A stretch of 64,000 nt of DNA from Ascaphus truei (GCA_036426205.1 WSYH01001259.1:62001-126000); one strand, 5' to 3'; counted from the stretch's first letter, positions 12,005 to 23,824 are shown. Translations and numbers: made by a program. Notes: generated from the sequence alone by a model not told the origin.

Positions 12005-12490
12005 CTGTGGAAAAAAAACCCCAACACATGGTGAAAGTATGAAGGGTATGTTAAAACTTATATCTAGTTATACAGTGAACACAGGCAAATTAAATAAGAA
12101 GTGGTGACATACTAGAGGACTTGAGTTCAAAGAAGAACAGAGATCCATAAGCCTTTGCACACTACACCCTTAATGTCACACTCTGCAGTGATTAGGTCTA
12201 TGCACCTGATTCAATTAAACACGCATGTACTGTAGCATTTGAATAAATTATGGGCCTTATTCATTACTGTTGAGGGGTTATCCACTTTTTCCATTCACCA
12301 TAGATTGTTTCTGAATAAAAGCTGCTAACACCAATTTTATATATTGTGAAGACTTAATGACTTTATTGAGAAATAGGGGAAGCAGGAATGTATAATGAAT
12401 TGTTTAGTCATGTTTATTTGCTGCTATTGTATAAGGCAGAATTGACAGAAACAAGAAATTATTTTCGAGGTTTGGTGTCTATGCATATAT

Positions 12491-12549
<59 letters not shown>

Positions 12550-12799
12550 TATATCATTACATGCATATACAAACATATGTACAGTACGGTATCATTAATT
12601 ATTGGTACACAATAAAAATAAAGAATAACCGAATGTAAGGAATGATGTACTTGTGGTCATTTATAAAAAGCAGAGATCTCAAAATATATTCAATGAACTA
12701 AAAGAACTAGGAATACAAAAGGGAACATGTATGTGTGAAAAGGAATGGACAACAACAAAAAATTACAGGTCCTACAACTAATAACAACAGTCATACCAT
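12005..12799. other. intron-like AT-rich spacer with (TA)n
   Basis: No gene was recognised. A long TA microsatellite lies at about 12497-12555. This is probably upstream intron of the coronin gene. Confidence 0.4.
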
Positions 12800-14410
12800 T
12801 AGTCAAAAACGTCAAGCTTGACCCTACCTGTCTTTCTAACTATCGACCTGTCTCCCTCCTGCCTTTTGCCTCTAAACTCCTTGAATGTCTCTTTCTTGCT
12901 CCATTTTCTCAACACCTTTTCTCTAGACCCTCTACAATCTGGCTTCCTTACTGCTCACTCCACCGAAACAGCCCTCACTAAAAAAAACTAATGACCTCCA
13001 TGCTGCCAAAGACAGAGGTCATTACACTCTGCTCATACTACTCGACCTCTCTGCAGTATTTGATACGGTGGACCACCCTCTTCTCCTTCACATACTTTTG
13101 GCATTTGTTACAAAACTCTATCCTGGATCTCCTCTTACCTCTCCCATCATACTTTCAGCGTCTCTTCTGCTAACACTGTCTTCTCCTCTATCGACCTCTC
13201 AGAGGGGGTACCCCAGGGCTCTGTCCTGGGACCTCTCCCCTTTTCGGTGTACGCATTCTCTCTAGGTGAGCTAATGACATCTCTTGGGTTCAAATATCAC
13301 CTCTATGCTGGTGACACACAAATTAAATTTTCAACCCCTGACCTTACACCTGCTGTACAGACCAAAGTTTCTGAATGTCTCTCTATGATATCGTCCTGGA
13401 TGGCCCTCCGCTGACTTAAACTTAACATGGCAGAAACAGAGCTCCTGCTCCTCATACTTCCTCCCAAACCTGGCTCCACGACCTCCTTCCACATTACTGT
13501 TGGAAGTTGTCATACACCCAGTAGCACAAGCACGATGCCTAGGGGTCACACTCGTCTCCTCTCTCACTTTCTCCTCTCACATTCAGTATGTATCTAAAAC
13601 CTGTCGATTTTTCCCTCCGCAAAATCACAAAGATTCGCCCTTTCCTCTGTTGCTCGACTGCTAAAACTCTGACACAGGCCATCATTCTCTCCGTTTCGAT
13701 TACTGTAACCTCCTGCTGTCCGGACTTCCTGCCTCTCACCTATCTCCCCTATAATCTATCCTAAACTCTGCTGCCAGAATCGCTCTACTCTTTCCTAAAT
13801 CTGTCAACGTCTCCCTGCCTGAAATCCCTCTCCTGGCTTCCTATCAAATCCCGTATCACACATTCAACTCTCCTCCTTACTTTTAAAGCTTTACACTATT
13901 CTGCCCCTCCTTACATCTCAGCCTTAATTTCTCGCTATGCACCATCCCGACTCTTGCGTTCCGCTCAAGGATGTCTTCTACCCCCTTTGTATCCAAAGCC
14001 CTCTCCCGCCTTAAACTTTCTCACTGACTGCCCCACACCTCTGGAATGCCCTTCCCCTTAATACCCGACCAACTCCCTCTCTATCCACCTTTACAACCCA
14101 CCCTAAACACACCTGCTTAACAAAGCATATGAGTAGCTCCGTGGCTAACACTATACACCTGATACATAAAGCTTGGCCCCTTGCAGACGCACTTACCAGT
14201 ATGCCCTCCTACTTTATTTGAATGTTCCTCCTATCAATTAGATGGTAAGCTCTTCAGAGCAGGGACACCTTTTCCTAAACATTACTTTTATGTCTGAAGC
14301 ACTTATTCCCATAATCTGTTATTTGTATTATTTGGTATTTATATGATTGTCACGTGTATTACTACTATGAAGCGCTATGTGCATTGATGGCGCTATATAA
14401 ATAAAGACAT
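12800..14410 (+). pseudogene. L2-clade LINE, 5'-truncated and decayed
   Basis: Conceptual translation in shifting frames gives the L2-type reverse transcriptase: KLDPTCLSNYRPVSLLPF near 12820, [17 protein letters not shown] near 13040-13090, [12 protein letters not shown] near 13205, and LDYCNLL-like and ILNSAARIA-like blocks near 13690-13780. The 3' UTR keeps the hallmark GGTAAGCTCTTCAGAGCAGGGAC near 14245 and the tail GCGCTATATAAATAAAGAC near 14392. Dozens of frame breaks show an old copy. The same family recurs at 60094. Confidence 0.8.
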
Positions 14411-14441
14411 ATATACATACATACATACATACATACATAAC
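14411..14441. repeat. (CATA)n tail of the L2 element
   Basis: A tandem CATA repeat directly follows the L2 3' end, as expected for this clade, which ends in short tandem repeats rather than poly-A. Confidence 0.85.
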
Positions 14442-15607
14442 AACACATTTTCACTGATAATTCTGTAGGGTTTTAACATTTAAGAAATGTTCATTTTATG
14501 AAATCCCATGTCTACATACCTGCCAAATCTGACTTTTTAAATTGTTATTGAGATACATTTTATGTAGCCGTCCTTCCCCCTGACTAAAGAGGTTACCGGT
14601 ACAGCCATTACCTGTCTGGCTGTCAGAATGCCTGAGCCTCCGCCTCTGGGAGCCTGTCTGGCTGCCTTGATGCAGCGCCTCCACGTGTTAGGGATCCCAG
14701 CGCAGTGGGATGATCCCCGCACAAGAACTAATACCAACAATGATCACACCACAAGTATGTAATAACGGGTTTTACTGAACACATGTATAACGTATTCCTA
14801 TACCACACAGTATACAGCACTCCCAACCCCAATACACCACCTGAGTGTCCCCACAGTTCAAAGGGTGCTTGCCACCAATACCCTGATGTCCTTTTACCCA
14901 AAGTCAAGGCCCACCCAAAAGTGTGTTTGGTAGTGCTACACGGACTATCGAGTGGACTACCGTTTGCTATGAAAAGAAGTTGGGGAACTCACCAGAATTG
15001 AAGGTTAAAAAAAGTTTTTAATGAAAACTACATAAAATGACAAAACTTCTCCTCCCACATGTTTCACGCCCACTTTGGCGCTTTTTGTTTCTGGAGCTGA
15101 TATTCGTTTTTTTTGCTCTGGTACTGAGGAAAGGTCCCTGACTAGGGGCTTTTCCCTGAAGCAGCCACAATCTGATTATGTGAGTGGGGCCTATCTTGGA
15201 TCTACAAGTAAGGGATAATCTGGTCTAGTCTGGGTGTCACTGACACCCAGACCCTTCCCCTTCTCTGTCCTTGCTCCAACGGCAAGTGTGAACTAAGCGC
15301 GCCAAATGTATCCAACTTCACCTCAGAGGATCCAAGTTGCCCTATTCGCTGGTTGCCTGCATGTGATCCCAGACTGCAGTGTACGATGGGACTTTTAGTT
15401 ACCCTGCGAATCATGTTCTAACATGGCTGCCGCTGCTTGAAATCTCCTGCGCATGCGCACTTCCCTAACATGGCGGCTGCACTACTGCGCAAGCTAGTCC
15501 AGGGATGCACAATCTATCCTGCTAGCGTTCCCCCCTCCTGCTTCCCTCCCTGCTTGCGCCCTCTCCCTTACCTGCTCTCCGGCATCAAATGACGTCTCAG
15601 GGTCACG
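14442..15607. other. unclassified repeat-like region
   Basis: No gene was recognised. 14560-14740 is GC-richer. 15420-15500 carries paired CATGGCGGCTGC and GCGCATGCGCA-type motifs that look like a transposon or LTR promoter remnant. Confidence 0.3.
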
Positions 15608-16371
15608 TGACAGGAGAGGGGCAGTTCTAGATTTGGTCATATCAAACAATGTAGAAGTAATAACAAATATTCAAGTCCTGGAACATTTGGGTAACAGTGA
15701 TCATAACATGGTCTCATTTGAAATAAATTGTCAAAAAAACAGATTACTTGGGTTCAACAAAGACTTTAAACTTTAGAAAGGAAGATTTTAATAAACTGAG
15801 GTCTAATCTAGTAGTAATACAATGGGATGATGTTTTTGCAGGGAAAAATGTAGAAGATAAATGGGCAGTCTTTAAAACTTTGTTAGAAAAGCACACTTAT
15901 CAGTGTATACCCTTGGGTAATAAGTATAAAAGAAATAAGTCAAAACCAATGTGGCTAAATAAACAGGTAGGGGAGGAAATGGACAAGAAGAGGAAGGCGT
16001 TTAGATTCTTTAAGTCAGAAGGGACAGAGACATCGTATCAGAATTATAAGGAATGTAACAAAAATTGCAAAAGGGCAATCAAATTAGCAAAAATGGATAA
16101 AGAAAAAAGGATTGCAATAGAAAGTAAGGTCAACCCCAAAAAGTTCATTAAGTACCTTAATAACAAAAAAATGAGACAAGAAAATATAGGACCCTTTCAG
16201 TGTGAGATGGGTAGGCAGATTATTGGAGATAAGGAAAAAGCTGAGGTATTAAACCAATTCTTTGCCTCTGTGTTTACCAGGGAAGAATAAAGTTCAATAG
16301 TAGTGCCGCAGGAGGAAGCCACAACCTCCATATTACTGAACAAAACTGGTTAACTGAGGAAGAAGTTCATA
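15608..16371 (+). pseudogene. CR1 LINE ORF2 fragment
   Basis: This piece matches the second CR1 copy at about 58428-58822 almost base for base at its start (GGCAGTTCTAGATTTGGTC; ATTCAAGTCCTGGAACATTT) and then continues past the point where that copy is deleted. A 180-codon frame (15748-16290) encodes the Lys-rich linker between the endonuclease and RT domains, ending NQFFASVFTREE. The fragment ends abruptly at 16371 where the TA-flanked DNA transposon begins. Its 3' continuation was not found after 38.9 kb. Confidence 0.8.
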
Positions 16372-16397
16372 CTGCTGCGACCCATTTTATTCTAAAA
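16372..16397 (+). repeat. left terminal sequence of the large transposon
   Basis: CTGCTGCGACCCATTTTATTC follows the dinucleotide TA at 16370-16371. It aligns end to end with the MITE termini over GCGAC.CA.TTTATTC. The sequence to its left is uninterrupted CR1 coding sequence, which fixes the boundary. Confidence 0.65.
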
Positions 16398-16773
16398 CAT
16401 CACCGCATTTTTCCGGGTTTTTTTCCGAATGCTACGCACATCACCGGGTGCATGCCGCATTCATGTTGCGTTCTCAGCCGCGGGTCATGCGCGGGTCATG
16501 CGCGGTTCATGCGTTTATTGAGAATGGTTCGGATTTAATAGGTTGCAATTCTTCGCGTGTCCGCCAGATGGCAGATATTCATGAATTGTAATGCGCATGC
16601 GCTTCAGTAATGTGTCGACTTGCAGGTGTTTCGTTTAAAAAAGATACCACAGTGTGCTATTGTAAATTGGCCTTGGGACTGAAGGAAGAGGTTACAATAA
16701 TGTATCAATTTAGGCTTTTCATATTAAAGAAAGACAAAGACCAGTTTCTGTTATTCTCCAGAGACCCGCCGCC

Positions 16774-17371
16774 ATGAGTGTTCAAGTGCAGACCGTTTTC
16801 CAAAAACCCGACAGAATGTACGCGTATTTGATATGGGCCGCGATTAATGCAACAGATAAGATGGCAACAGTTGTTCAAATTTCTCAGTATTTTATCGAAA
16901 ACTATGACTTTTACAAATTTCCACCAGCTCCTCATGTGTGGAAGCATGCAATGGTTATGTAGCGATCCATGCTTTTATCGTATTGATCCCAAATTTATTG
17001 GAGGGTATTGGTGTGTATCACCGGCTTTTCCCTGTATCTATGATCATGCAGACGGCAAAAAGCGAAAGGTCGTGTTAAAACCAACTAAGAAACGATAGTC
17101 GCTGGCAAGCAATGCACCAGCACCGGCTTCCAATAACAGTCCGACCGTCAGTGACAACCCTTGCTGTCTGTCCACGCCCGGATACCTGCAGCCTGAGCCG
17201 GATTTCGCGTGCAGTTTCGAGCAAGCTTGCATGTACCTAAGCGATTGCCAACCTCATCAGCTGACTACAGGTGTAGTAGTCCCACTGCTAACTGTCAACG
17301 TGTATGATCAAGAATACTGGACTGGCAGTGGCCCGACGCCGGCTTCAGCTGATTCGGAAATTCTATGGTGA
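16774..17371 (+). pseudogene. forkhead-domain-like protein, broken
   Basis: The start ATG has a strong context (CCGCCGCCATGAG). Residues 10-60 read as a winged-helix forkhead fold: KPDRMYAYLIWAAIN, then ATVVQISQYFIENYDFY, then VWKHAM. After a one-base frameshift near 16950-16960 the second half continues as DPCFYRIDPKF and GGYWCVSP, ending in the basic stretch GKKRKVVLKPTKKR. This mirrors the order helix 1, helix 2, WK/NSIRH helix 3 and wing of forkhead proteins. An in-frame TAG at 17096-17098 is followed by about 90 more open codons up to a candidate donor GTGAGT at 17368. A candidate acceptor (TTTTCCTCAG) ends at 17697. The likely role is sequence-specific binding of DNA, perhaps the element's own ends. 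Divergence from host FOX genes is large. Confidence 0.6.
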
Positions 17372-18925
17372 GTAATGTTGCCATATTTTTTTCTGTTTTT
17401 TTTTTATTTTGAAAATATCAATATCGGTGCGATTCAAAAGTCAAGCGATTCTCCTGTGAGCAATATCATTGGCTGAGCGGCTTCTACAGTACTGCAGATA
17501 CTGAACAATTGGTGGAACGCTAGGCACATGCACATTGGAACCTTCTTGAAACGCATATGCGTGTCATCACATGGACGGTAGGCGCATGCGCATGTGAACA
17601 GAAGATGCCCCCCGAGAAAATTATTGGTGGGACTGACTGGGAACTTCTTTAGGGGACTGACCATTACAGTAAAACTTTTCTTTTTATTTTTCCTCAGAAA
17701 AGAAAACGGCAAATGGAGGGATTTCGATGGATAATATCGCTTTGTGTAACAATGCCTGCACATTGCTGAATCGGATTTTAAAAACCACATACCGAAATCT
17801 ACAGTTTAGTGGTCGTTGTTATTGATTAGGATAGAATACCTGAAACAGTATGCTGATGTTTTCCGACCGTACAGTATACAATACTTTTTTATATATACTG
17901 TGTAATAAACCCGGAAAAATAAAAAGTATGCATTTATTCTACATGTATTACAGTACATACAGTATGTGTCTTCTATACAGTACCAGTACATACTGTACAG
18001 TACAGTATGTGTCTTCTATTTTTTTTTTAATACTCTTGTGATGTGAAGTACAGAGCATGCCTACAGTATACAGCACAGTATGCCTGGACAGTAGTGTACA
18101 TTCTAGAAACACTGTATTTTGTTACAGTATCAAAGGAGACAATGGAACAATTTAAAACAAATCAGCATGTTCTTTTATTGGTGGAGTAAGTACAAAAACA
18201 TTTATTTACAAATACTGTACAATGTTAAAACATTTTAAGTGCACAGCAATTCAAAACATCAACAGGTGTATGGTTTACTGCTAGTGAAAACATTTATGTA
18301 CAGAAAGTAAAAACATTTACAGTCAGTCAGTATGGTTTACAGTCACATGTTGTTATAAAAAAAAATTCTTTATTCATAAAATATACAAAACGCAACATCT
18401 CCTTTATTAAAGAACTGCAAGTCAAAACATTTACAGTGGGATGGTGTGCAGAACAGTCAGTCAGGCCTGCACCACTACAGTCCTGGAGGGCAGCAAACAG
18501 GCCCGGTTTTCAGGGTAACCTTTGAAAACTGGGCCTGTTTGCAGCCTTCGGGGACTGGAATTGTGCAGGTCTTGTGTACAGTAAATACAAACATTTATTT
18601 ATTAATACAAATTAAAACACACAACATCTCCTTTATTTAAGTACAGCAGGTCAAAACATGTAGAGTACAGTACAGTACAGTTCAGCACAACAGTATGGTC
18701 TTACCTGTGATTAAAAAAAAATCTTTATTCATAAAATATACAAAACGCAACATCTCCTTTATTAAAGAACGGCAAGTCAAAACATTTACCGTGGGATGGT
18801 GTGCAGAACAGTCAGTCAGGCCTGCACCACTACAGTCCTCGAGGACAACATTGAAAACCGGGCCTGTTTGCGGCCCTTGGGGACTGGAAAAAAACATTTA
18901 CCAAACATTTACAACAGTTGAACAC
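17372..18925. other. transposon noncoding region rich in GTACAGTA motifs
   Basis: It holds a possible small terminal exon of the forkhead gene from 17698, then AT-rich sequence in which TACAGTA, TACTGTA and GTACAGTAC recur many times. The repeated block at 18341-18890 is listed separately. On the minus strand it would contain the 3' UTR of the BEN gene. Confidence 0.45.
18341..18890. repeat. two direct copies of a ~190-bp block
   Basis: The sequence from the A-run and CTTTATTCATAAAATATAC through TCAGTCAGGCCTGCACCAC to GGGCCTGTTTGC occurs at about 18355-18560 and again at about 18710-18890, roughly 355 bases apart, with few differences. Confidence 0.8.
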
Positions 18926-20486
18926 TCACGCAAATGCGTACCCCACCAGATTGTCCGTCCATGGCCGATGCCTTGCATGGCGCAAAATGCCATTAATGCA
19001 GTCTCGAATGCCTTTCATTACAGGATCTGTAATTGAAAAAAAGCGCCGCAATTCATCCAGAATGGTCTTTCTTAAATTGTCAGGAAGCGCCTTTTTTACG
19101 CGATTTCCTTCGTAGTTCACTTTGAAGGCCCAGTCGCAGTACATCAAGTAGGACACATGGTGCTTAAAAATTAACAAGGCATACTTGTGGGGTGCACCAG
19201 CACTCATCACCCTATACTTCTCCCTGAGTGCCGGTGGCATATCGCGCAGGATGATGTCGGGCACCGTATCGATGCAAGCGAATGTAGGTCTTCTGTGAGC
19301 GGGTGTGCTTGTGGCGGCGGGCGAGGGTAGGTTGTCTGGGAGGAAGCTTTCCTTCTGTTTTGGTCGCCGTGTTGTCTCCTGGCGTGGTCTTGACGGGGTT
19401 GTCATGTTATCCTCCTCCTCAACGGCATACATGTACACAAAATCTTCTGGTGGAGGGGGTGCGCTTGGTGATGGAAGGTGGTCGATGATCCCATTCATCA
19501 CATCCATGCCACCCTCCTGCTCTGGCGTCGGGGATACAGGGGCATGAACTCCGAGCAAATTATGTATCCCCGCTATGTCAGCCTCTATCTTCTCCATCCG
19601 TCGATCCATCCATTGATCCATATTTAGCATCCGTTGCTCCATATTTAGCATGGTCTCCAGAAGCAGATCTATCTTTGCCAGCACAATAGAGTTCCCGGGG
19701 ATATCCACACTTATCCCAATTCAGCATCCGGTCTAACGAGCTGCTTCTTGGGCATAGCATGCTGTGGACATCAGGGTGGATGGGTGCTACGGAGGATGAG
19801 ATGGGGGTTCCATGGAGAGAAGCGTCGTCAAAGAAGGGTGGAGGAGATGACCTGTGGATATCCGGGAGAGGAGAAGCGGCAGCGTCATCGAAGAGGGATG
19901 GAGAAAGTGACCTCTGGATTTCCTGGCGAGAAGAGGCAGAGTCGTCTAAGCGCAAAGGAGAAAGTGACCCGTGGATTTCAGAGGCACCAGCGGCAGCGTC
20001 GTCGAATAGAACTGGCGAAGATGGCCTGTGGGTTTCCGGGAGGGCGGCGGCAGCGTCGAGGACGAGTAGTGGAGAAGACGGGCTGAAGATTTCCGGGAGA
20101 GCGTCGGCAGAGTCGTCGAAGCGTATGGGAGGAAGCGGTCTGCGGGTTCGATGAGTTGGCTGCTATTTGTTTTGCGTTGAGTGTACATCACCGTATTTCT
20201 TCTTGACATAATAAGGCTGACGTCTATTAAAACCCTTAGCCTTTGGAGTCAGCAGAAGGTTTTCTTTATTGGCCTTAGCCTGTCACTTTGGCCTTGGCGT
20301 GGAAACGGCTGCCGCTTTTCGCTTTTTCTGCATGACAGGCACGGCAGAGGCGAGTGGGTTCCAGCGTCCGTAGAATCGGGGTTGATCCATGGAAGCAGAT
20401 GGCACAATGCAGTATCTGGACAAGGGCAAGTTCAGATACAGATCATCGAGTGGTGGGTAATGCAAAGTGTGTAACCTTTTATGCAT
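18926..20486 (-). pseudogene. BEN-domain-like protein with N-terminal repeats, broken
   Basis: One minus-strand reading frame begins with an ATG at 20486 and has a basic segment (MQKKRKAAA) near residue 52. It is interrupted by TGA at 20283-20285 and TAG near 20160. It then runs through about six tandem ~20-residue repeats of the form FDDAA..LPEI..SSPP (about 20140-19780). After a one-base frameshift near 19710 the last 260 codons contain a Met/Asp-rich coiled coil (LNMEQRMLNMDQ), a low-complexity acidic/Pro stretch and a C-terminal globular domain. That domain reads YALLIFKHHVS, NYEGNRVKKALPDN, LDELRRFF, then a CINGILRH-type helix, as in BEN domains. BEN domains bind DNA and often repress transcription. 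The gene is convergent with the forkhead gene and divergent from the transposase. Confidence 0.6.
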
Positions 20487-20880
20487 GGCGACGAGGTACA
20501 GGTGTTGAAAGTGGGCGTATTCTAATGTGAGTCATTACCGTATAAATACACTATCCATTTTGTGGATTCACTGCACATTGAATACACATCGACTAAACAT
20601 CGAATATACATTCTTGTGTTTGTATTTCTTTCTACTCGCAGCAATGCCTGTTAAAAAGATTTCAAAGGAGCTCAGCATGCGAATTAAGGAGATGTGCACG
20701 AGCGGACACCGAATTGCTGCTATCCAACGCTGGTTAACTACTTCTGGCATCGTTGTGCCAGCAACCACCGTGAGCTATCATGCACACAGAAAAACCAGAG
20801 AACGCAAAAGGACACCAACGGTAACTAACGCGTAAGTATATTTATATAACTAAATTAATTAATTGTTTTATAAAATATTG

Positions 20881-21263
20881 TACTGTAGATCTACTAGTGT
20901 ACTGTAATAGTGTACTGTAGATCTACTGTATCTAATTTTATAGTTATTTCGCTATATTTATACAGTATAGCAATGGTATAGAGTATGTATATTTTTATTA
21001 TTGCTGCATATTTATAGAACAATATATTGTGTACTGTAGATCTACTGTATTTAATTTTATAGATATTTTGGTATATTTATACAGTATAGCAACAGTATAC
21101 ATATATTTTTTATATTGCTGCATATTAATAGTACAATATATTGTGTACTGTAGATCTACTGTATCTCATTTTATAGTTATTTCGGTATATTTATATAACA
21201 ACAGTATATGTATAAGTTTTATATTGCTGCATATTAATAGGACAATATATTGTGTACTGTAGA
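20881..21263. repeat. ~115-150-bp repeats in transposase intron 1
   Basis: TGTACTGTAGATCTACT followed by a TATTTCGGTATATTTATA and TTGCTGCATAT block occurs about three times before the Polinton (about 20910, 21040, 21150). Part of it resumes right after the Polinton (35728-35815). The Polinton therefore landed inside this small array. Confidence 0.75.
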
Positions 21264-21269
21264 TCTACT
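21264..21269. repeat. 6-bp target-site duplication, left (TCTACT)
   Basis: TCTACT immediately precedes the Polinton start AGTAGTAGGGAGGC and is repeated at 35722-35727. Polintons make 6-bp duplications. Confidence 0.9.
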
Positions 21270-21739
21270 AGTAGTAGGGAGGCATACATTATGTCAAACT
21301 TTTTTTGACAGGTGCCATGCCCCCTTTTCGCCTAAGCCCCGCCCCCTGCGCCAATTTTTTTGAGGTTGACGCCCCCTACTCCAAAAACTTGCGGTTGACG
21401 CCCCCTATGCCAAAAAACAGCGGTTGACGCCCCCTACGCCAAAAAAACGCGGTTGACACCCCCCTGAGCCAATTTTTTATTATGATGTGTATTTTTTATT
21501 CTTTTTTTGTGATTGGTGCGTACTGTTGACGTAGATTGGAGGGGGCGTATACATACGCGGGGCATGTCCGGGCATGTTTATAGGCGTTTGGGGCATGCCC
21601 GAACATGTTTTTTTTCATACGGGGCAAGTCTGGACATGTTTATTCTGAAATAACGCAGTGCGCATGTCAGAAAATTTCAAAAGACGATGAAAAGGGGGCA
21701 TAGCATTTTTTTAATTCAGACAGAATACTGCTTTAAGAG
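21270..21739 (+). repeat. left terminal inverted repeat of the Polinton
   Basis: About 470 bases match the reverse complement of 35236-35721 with indels. Inside lie several tandem GGTTGACGCCCCCTA-CCAAAAA units (four on the left, fewer on the right) and GGGCATG/CATGCCCG-rich palindromic blocks. The inner boundary is at CTTTAAGAG. Confidence 0.9.
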
Positions 21740-22400
21740 AATAAACTCTTTTTATATATTTTTTATTTGTATAGAGTCTGTACGTGTGTTAGCCGCAACA
21801 GGGCTACATAAAAATAAAAAGCACAATTGTATAAGAGTCAAAAATATTTATTTTATTTTTAAATGCTACAACCGTTTCAAGCAGGAAATAATTACAAGTC
21901 GTATTTACAAGTAAAAAAGTAAATAAGGCATTTCAAAAGACGATGAAAAGGGGGCATAGCATTTTTTTTAATTCAGACAGAATACTGCTTTATGAGCATA
22001 ATCTCTTTTTATATATTTTTTATTTGTATAGAGTCTGTACATGTGTAAGCCGTAACAGGTATACATAAAATAAAAAAGCACAATTGTAAAAGAGTCAAAA
22101 ATATTTATTTTATTTTTAAAAGCTACAGGTTCAAGCATTAATTAATTACAAGGCGTATTTACAAGTTAAAAAAAAGAAAAAGTAAATAAGGCATTTCAAA
22201 AGACTTTGAATTGCGGAGGGATAGCATTTGAATTAACTTCCTCATTAGCAGAGGGATGTGGGGACACAATGACAAGATAGACAAACACAGTCGTTGTTAA
22301 TTGAGAACAGATGTGTTGTGTGAACATCCTCATTGACAGAGGTAAATAAGGCATTTCAAAAGACTTTGAATTGCTTTGAAATGCGGGGGGGGGGGTTAGC
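21672..22400 (+). repeat. subterminal direct repeats inside the left end
   Basis: A ~255-bp unit starting at TTTCAAAAGACGATGAAAAG (21674) recurs at 21929. The opening TAAATAAGGCATTTCAAAAGAC returns at about 22186 and 22344 with a different continuation (TTTGAATTGC, CCTCATTGACAGAGG). The inner edge of the inverted repeat has therefore been duplicated on this side only. Confidence 0.8.
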
Positions 22401-22589
22401 ATTTGAATCAGCATCCTCATTGACAGAGGGGGGGGTCTCAATGACAGGCCAGACAAACACTTGAGGTGTTAAAAGGCTATCCTGTGTGATGTCTTATGTG
22501 AGTTTCAACAGGATATCAGTAACGCTTTAAACAGAGGCTGAAAGCACCATAGAAACATTATATTGTTTTTTATGAAACACTATTAAAAA
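22401..22589. other. 5' leader of the Polinton integrase gene
   Basis: No coding signal. A TATA-poor AT-rich stretch precedes the integrase ATG. Confidence 0.4.
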
Positions 22590-23010
22590 ATGCACAGCCA
22601 CACAAGCTCAAAAAAAACGGATGCACAATTCCGAAAAATATATTACACGCCGAAAACGCCGGGTTCCTTTGGCGGCATACAGAGTTTAAATAATGCAGCA
22701 CAAAAATACGGTATTTCAAATGCAACGGTCAAAAATTATCTTTCAGATCAAGATGTCTATTCGTTATACAAACCAGCGCGGAAAAAAAACCTCTGTATAA
22801 GCTTACAGATACGCTGGTGATGCCATAGAAGGCTCATTCTATGCTGAAGAGATACAAAAAATACCAAAGAATTTAAATCGCGTTTACAGAATTGAGAAGA
22901 TATTAAAACAAAAAAGCGTAAGACGTAAAATCGTCTACTACGTTAAATGGTGGGGATACCCTACAAAATTCAACAGCTGGATAGAAAAAGCACAACTAAC
23001 TCGTTTGTAA
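22590..23010 (+). pseudogene. Polinton integrase with catalytic core deleted
   Basis: The first ~65 codons carry the typical Polinton integrase N-terminus (IYYTPKTPGSFGG, NNAAQKYGISNATVKNYL, DVYSLYKPAR). The reading then jumps, with two frame changes near 22785-22810, straight to the pre-chromodomain segment YAGDAIEGSFYAEE. A C-terminal chromodomain follows (VYRIEKILKQK, VYYVKWWGYPTKFNSW), ending at TAA 23008-23010. The central retroviral-type DDE catalytic domain of some 250-300 residues is absent. The protein would normally join Polinton ends to the 6-bp target. This copy cannot. I see the missing core directly; the timing of the loss is inference. Confidence 0.85.
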
Positions 23011-23022
23011 AAATACGTCGCC

Positions 23023-23811
23023 ATGGAGGATATTGCCTTTTATGTAACGTTGCCTAGTAATGCGTCATACGAAACGTTCCCCCAAAATGACATTTCTAAT
23101 TATACGACAAAACTAGCCAAGCCCATTATTTTAAAAGGTGAATGGGAGGTTGCTTTAACAGAAATACAGTATCCACATACTTGGAATACATTTGAAAACG
23201 TGGACGGTAACGTATCTGTAACACAACTAAGTCCGCAAATATGGAACGCGGCGCCAGACAGCACAATACATGTATCACCGCTAAACGCAATTAAATCAAA
23301 TTTCATGGTAAAATCGGGGTATTATAGTGATATTAATGAATTGGTTAGGTCTATTAATGAGGCGATGGCCATCAGCAAAGTGAAATTGAAATAAGACGAC
23401 TTTGAAAGAACAGTATCTGTTGTGGGCACACAATGCTTTACAGCCTCAGAGCGTATGATGAACATTCTAGGCCTGGATTCTAATAATATCGATAAAATTG
23501 AAAAAAGGGCTAAAATATGTGCAGATATAAAAAACGGCTTTTATACAATATTTGTTTATACCGACATCATTATGCATCAACGCGTAGGGCACAGTTTTGT
23601 CCCACTACTGCGTACCGTTGAAATCACCGGCAATAATAATGATATCATTACGCAGCGCTACATAAAACCTGATTACATACCCGTCAGTAAATATCACATC
23701 GACTGCATTACAATCGAGATAAAGAACGACCAAAATAAGAACGTCTCATTCAAGTACGGGAAGTCCATTGTAAAACTACACTTTCGTCCGCGCAAAGGCT
23801 TTTTGTATTGA
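23023..23811 (+). pseudogene. Polinton penton-like minor capsid protein, one internal stop
   Basis: The start ATG follows the integrase stop by 12 bases. The N-terminus FYVTLPSNASYETFP..DISNYTTKLAKPI..GEWEVALTEIQYPHTW is the conserved opening of the Polinton/adintovirus minor capsid (penton-like, single jelly-roll) protein. An in-frame TAA at 23392-23394 splits it into 123 and 138 codons in the same frame. The second part ends in KSIVKLHFRPRKGFLY. Some residues around the stop may also be missing compared with relatives. It would form capsid vertices together with the major capsid protein. Confidence 0.8.
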
Positions 23812-23824
23812 AGGGGCCGGCAAC

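Noticed and set aside
16774..17100. Forkhead-like sequence as a host FOX gene exon
   Set aside because: It lacks the usual NSIRHNLS core, is frameshifted, and lies between the transposon end and its other genes.
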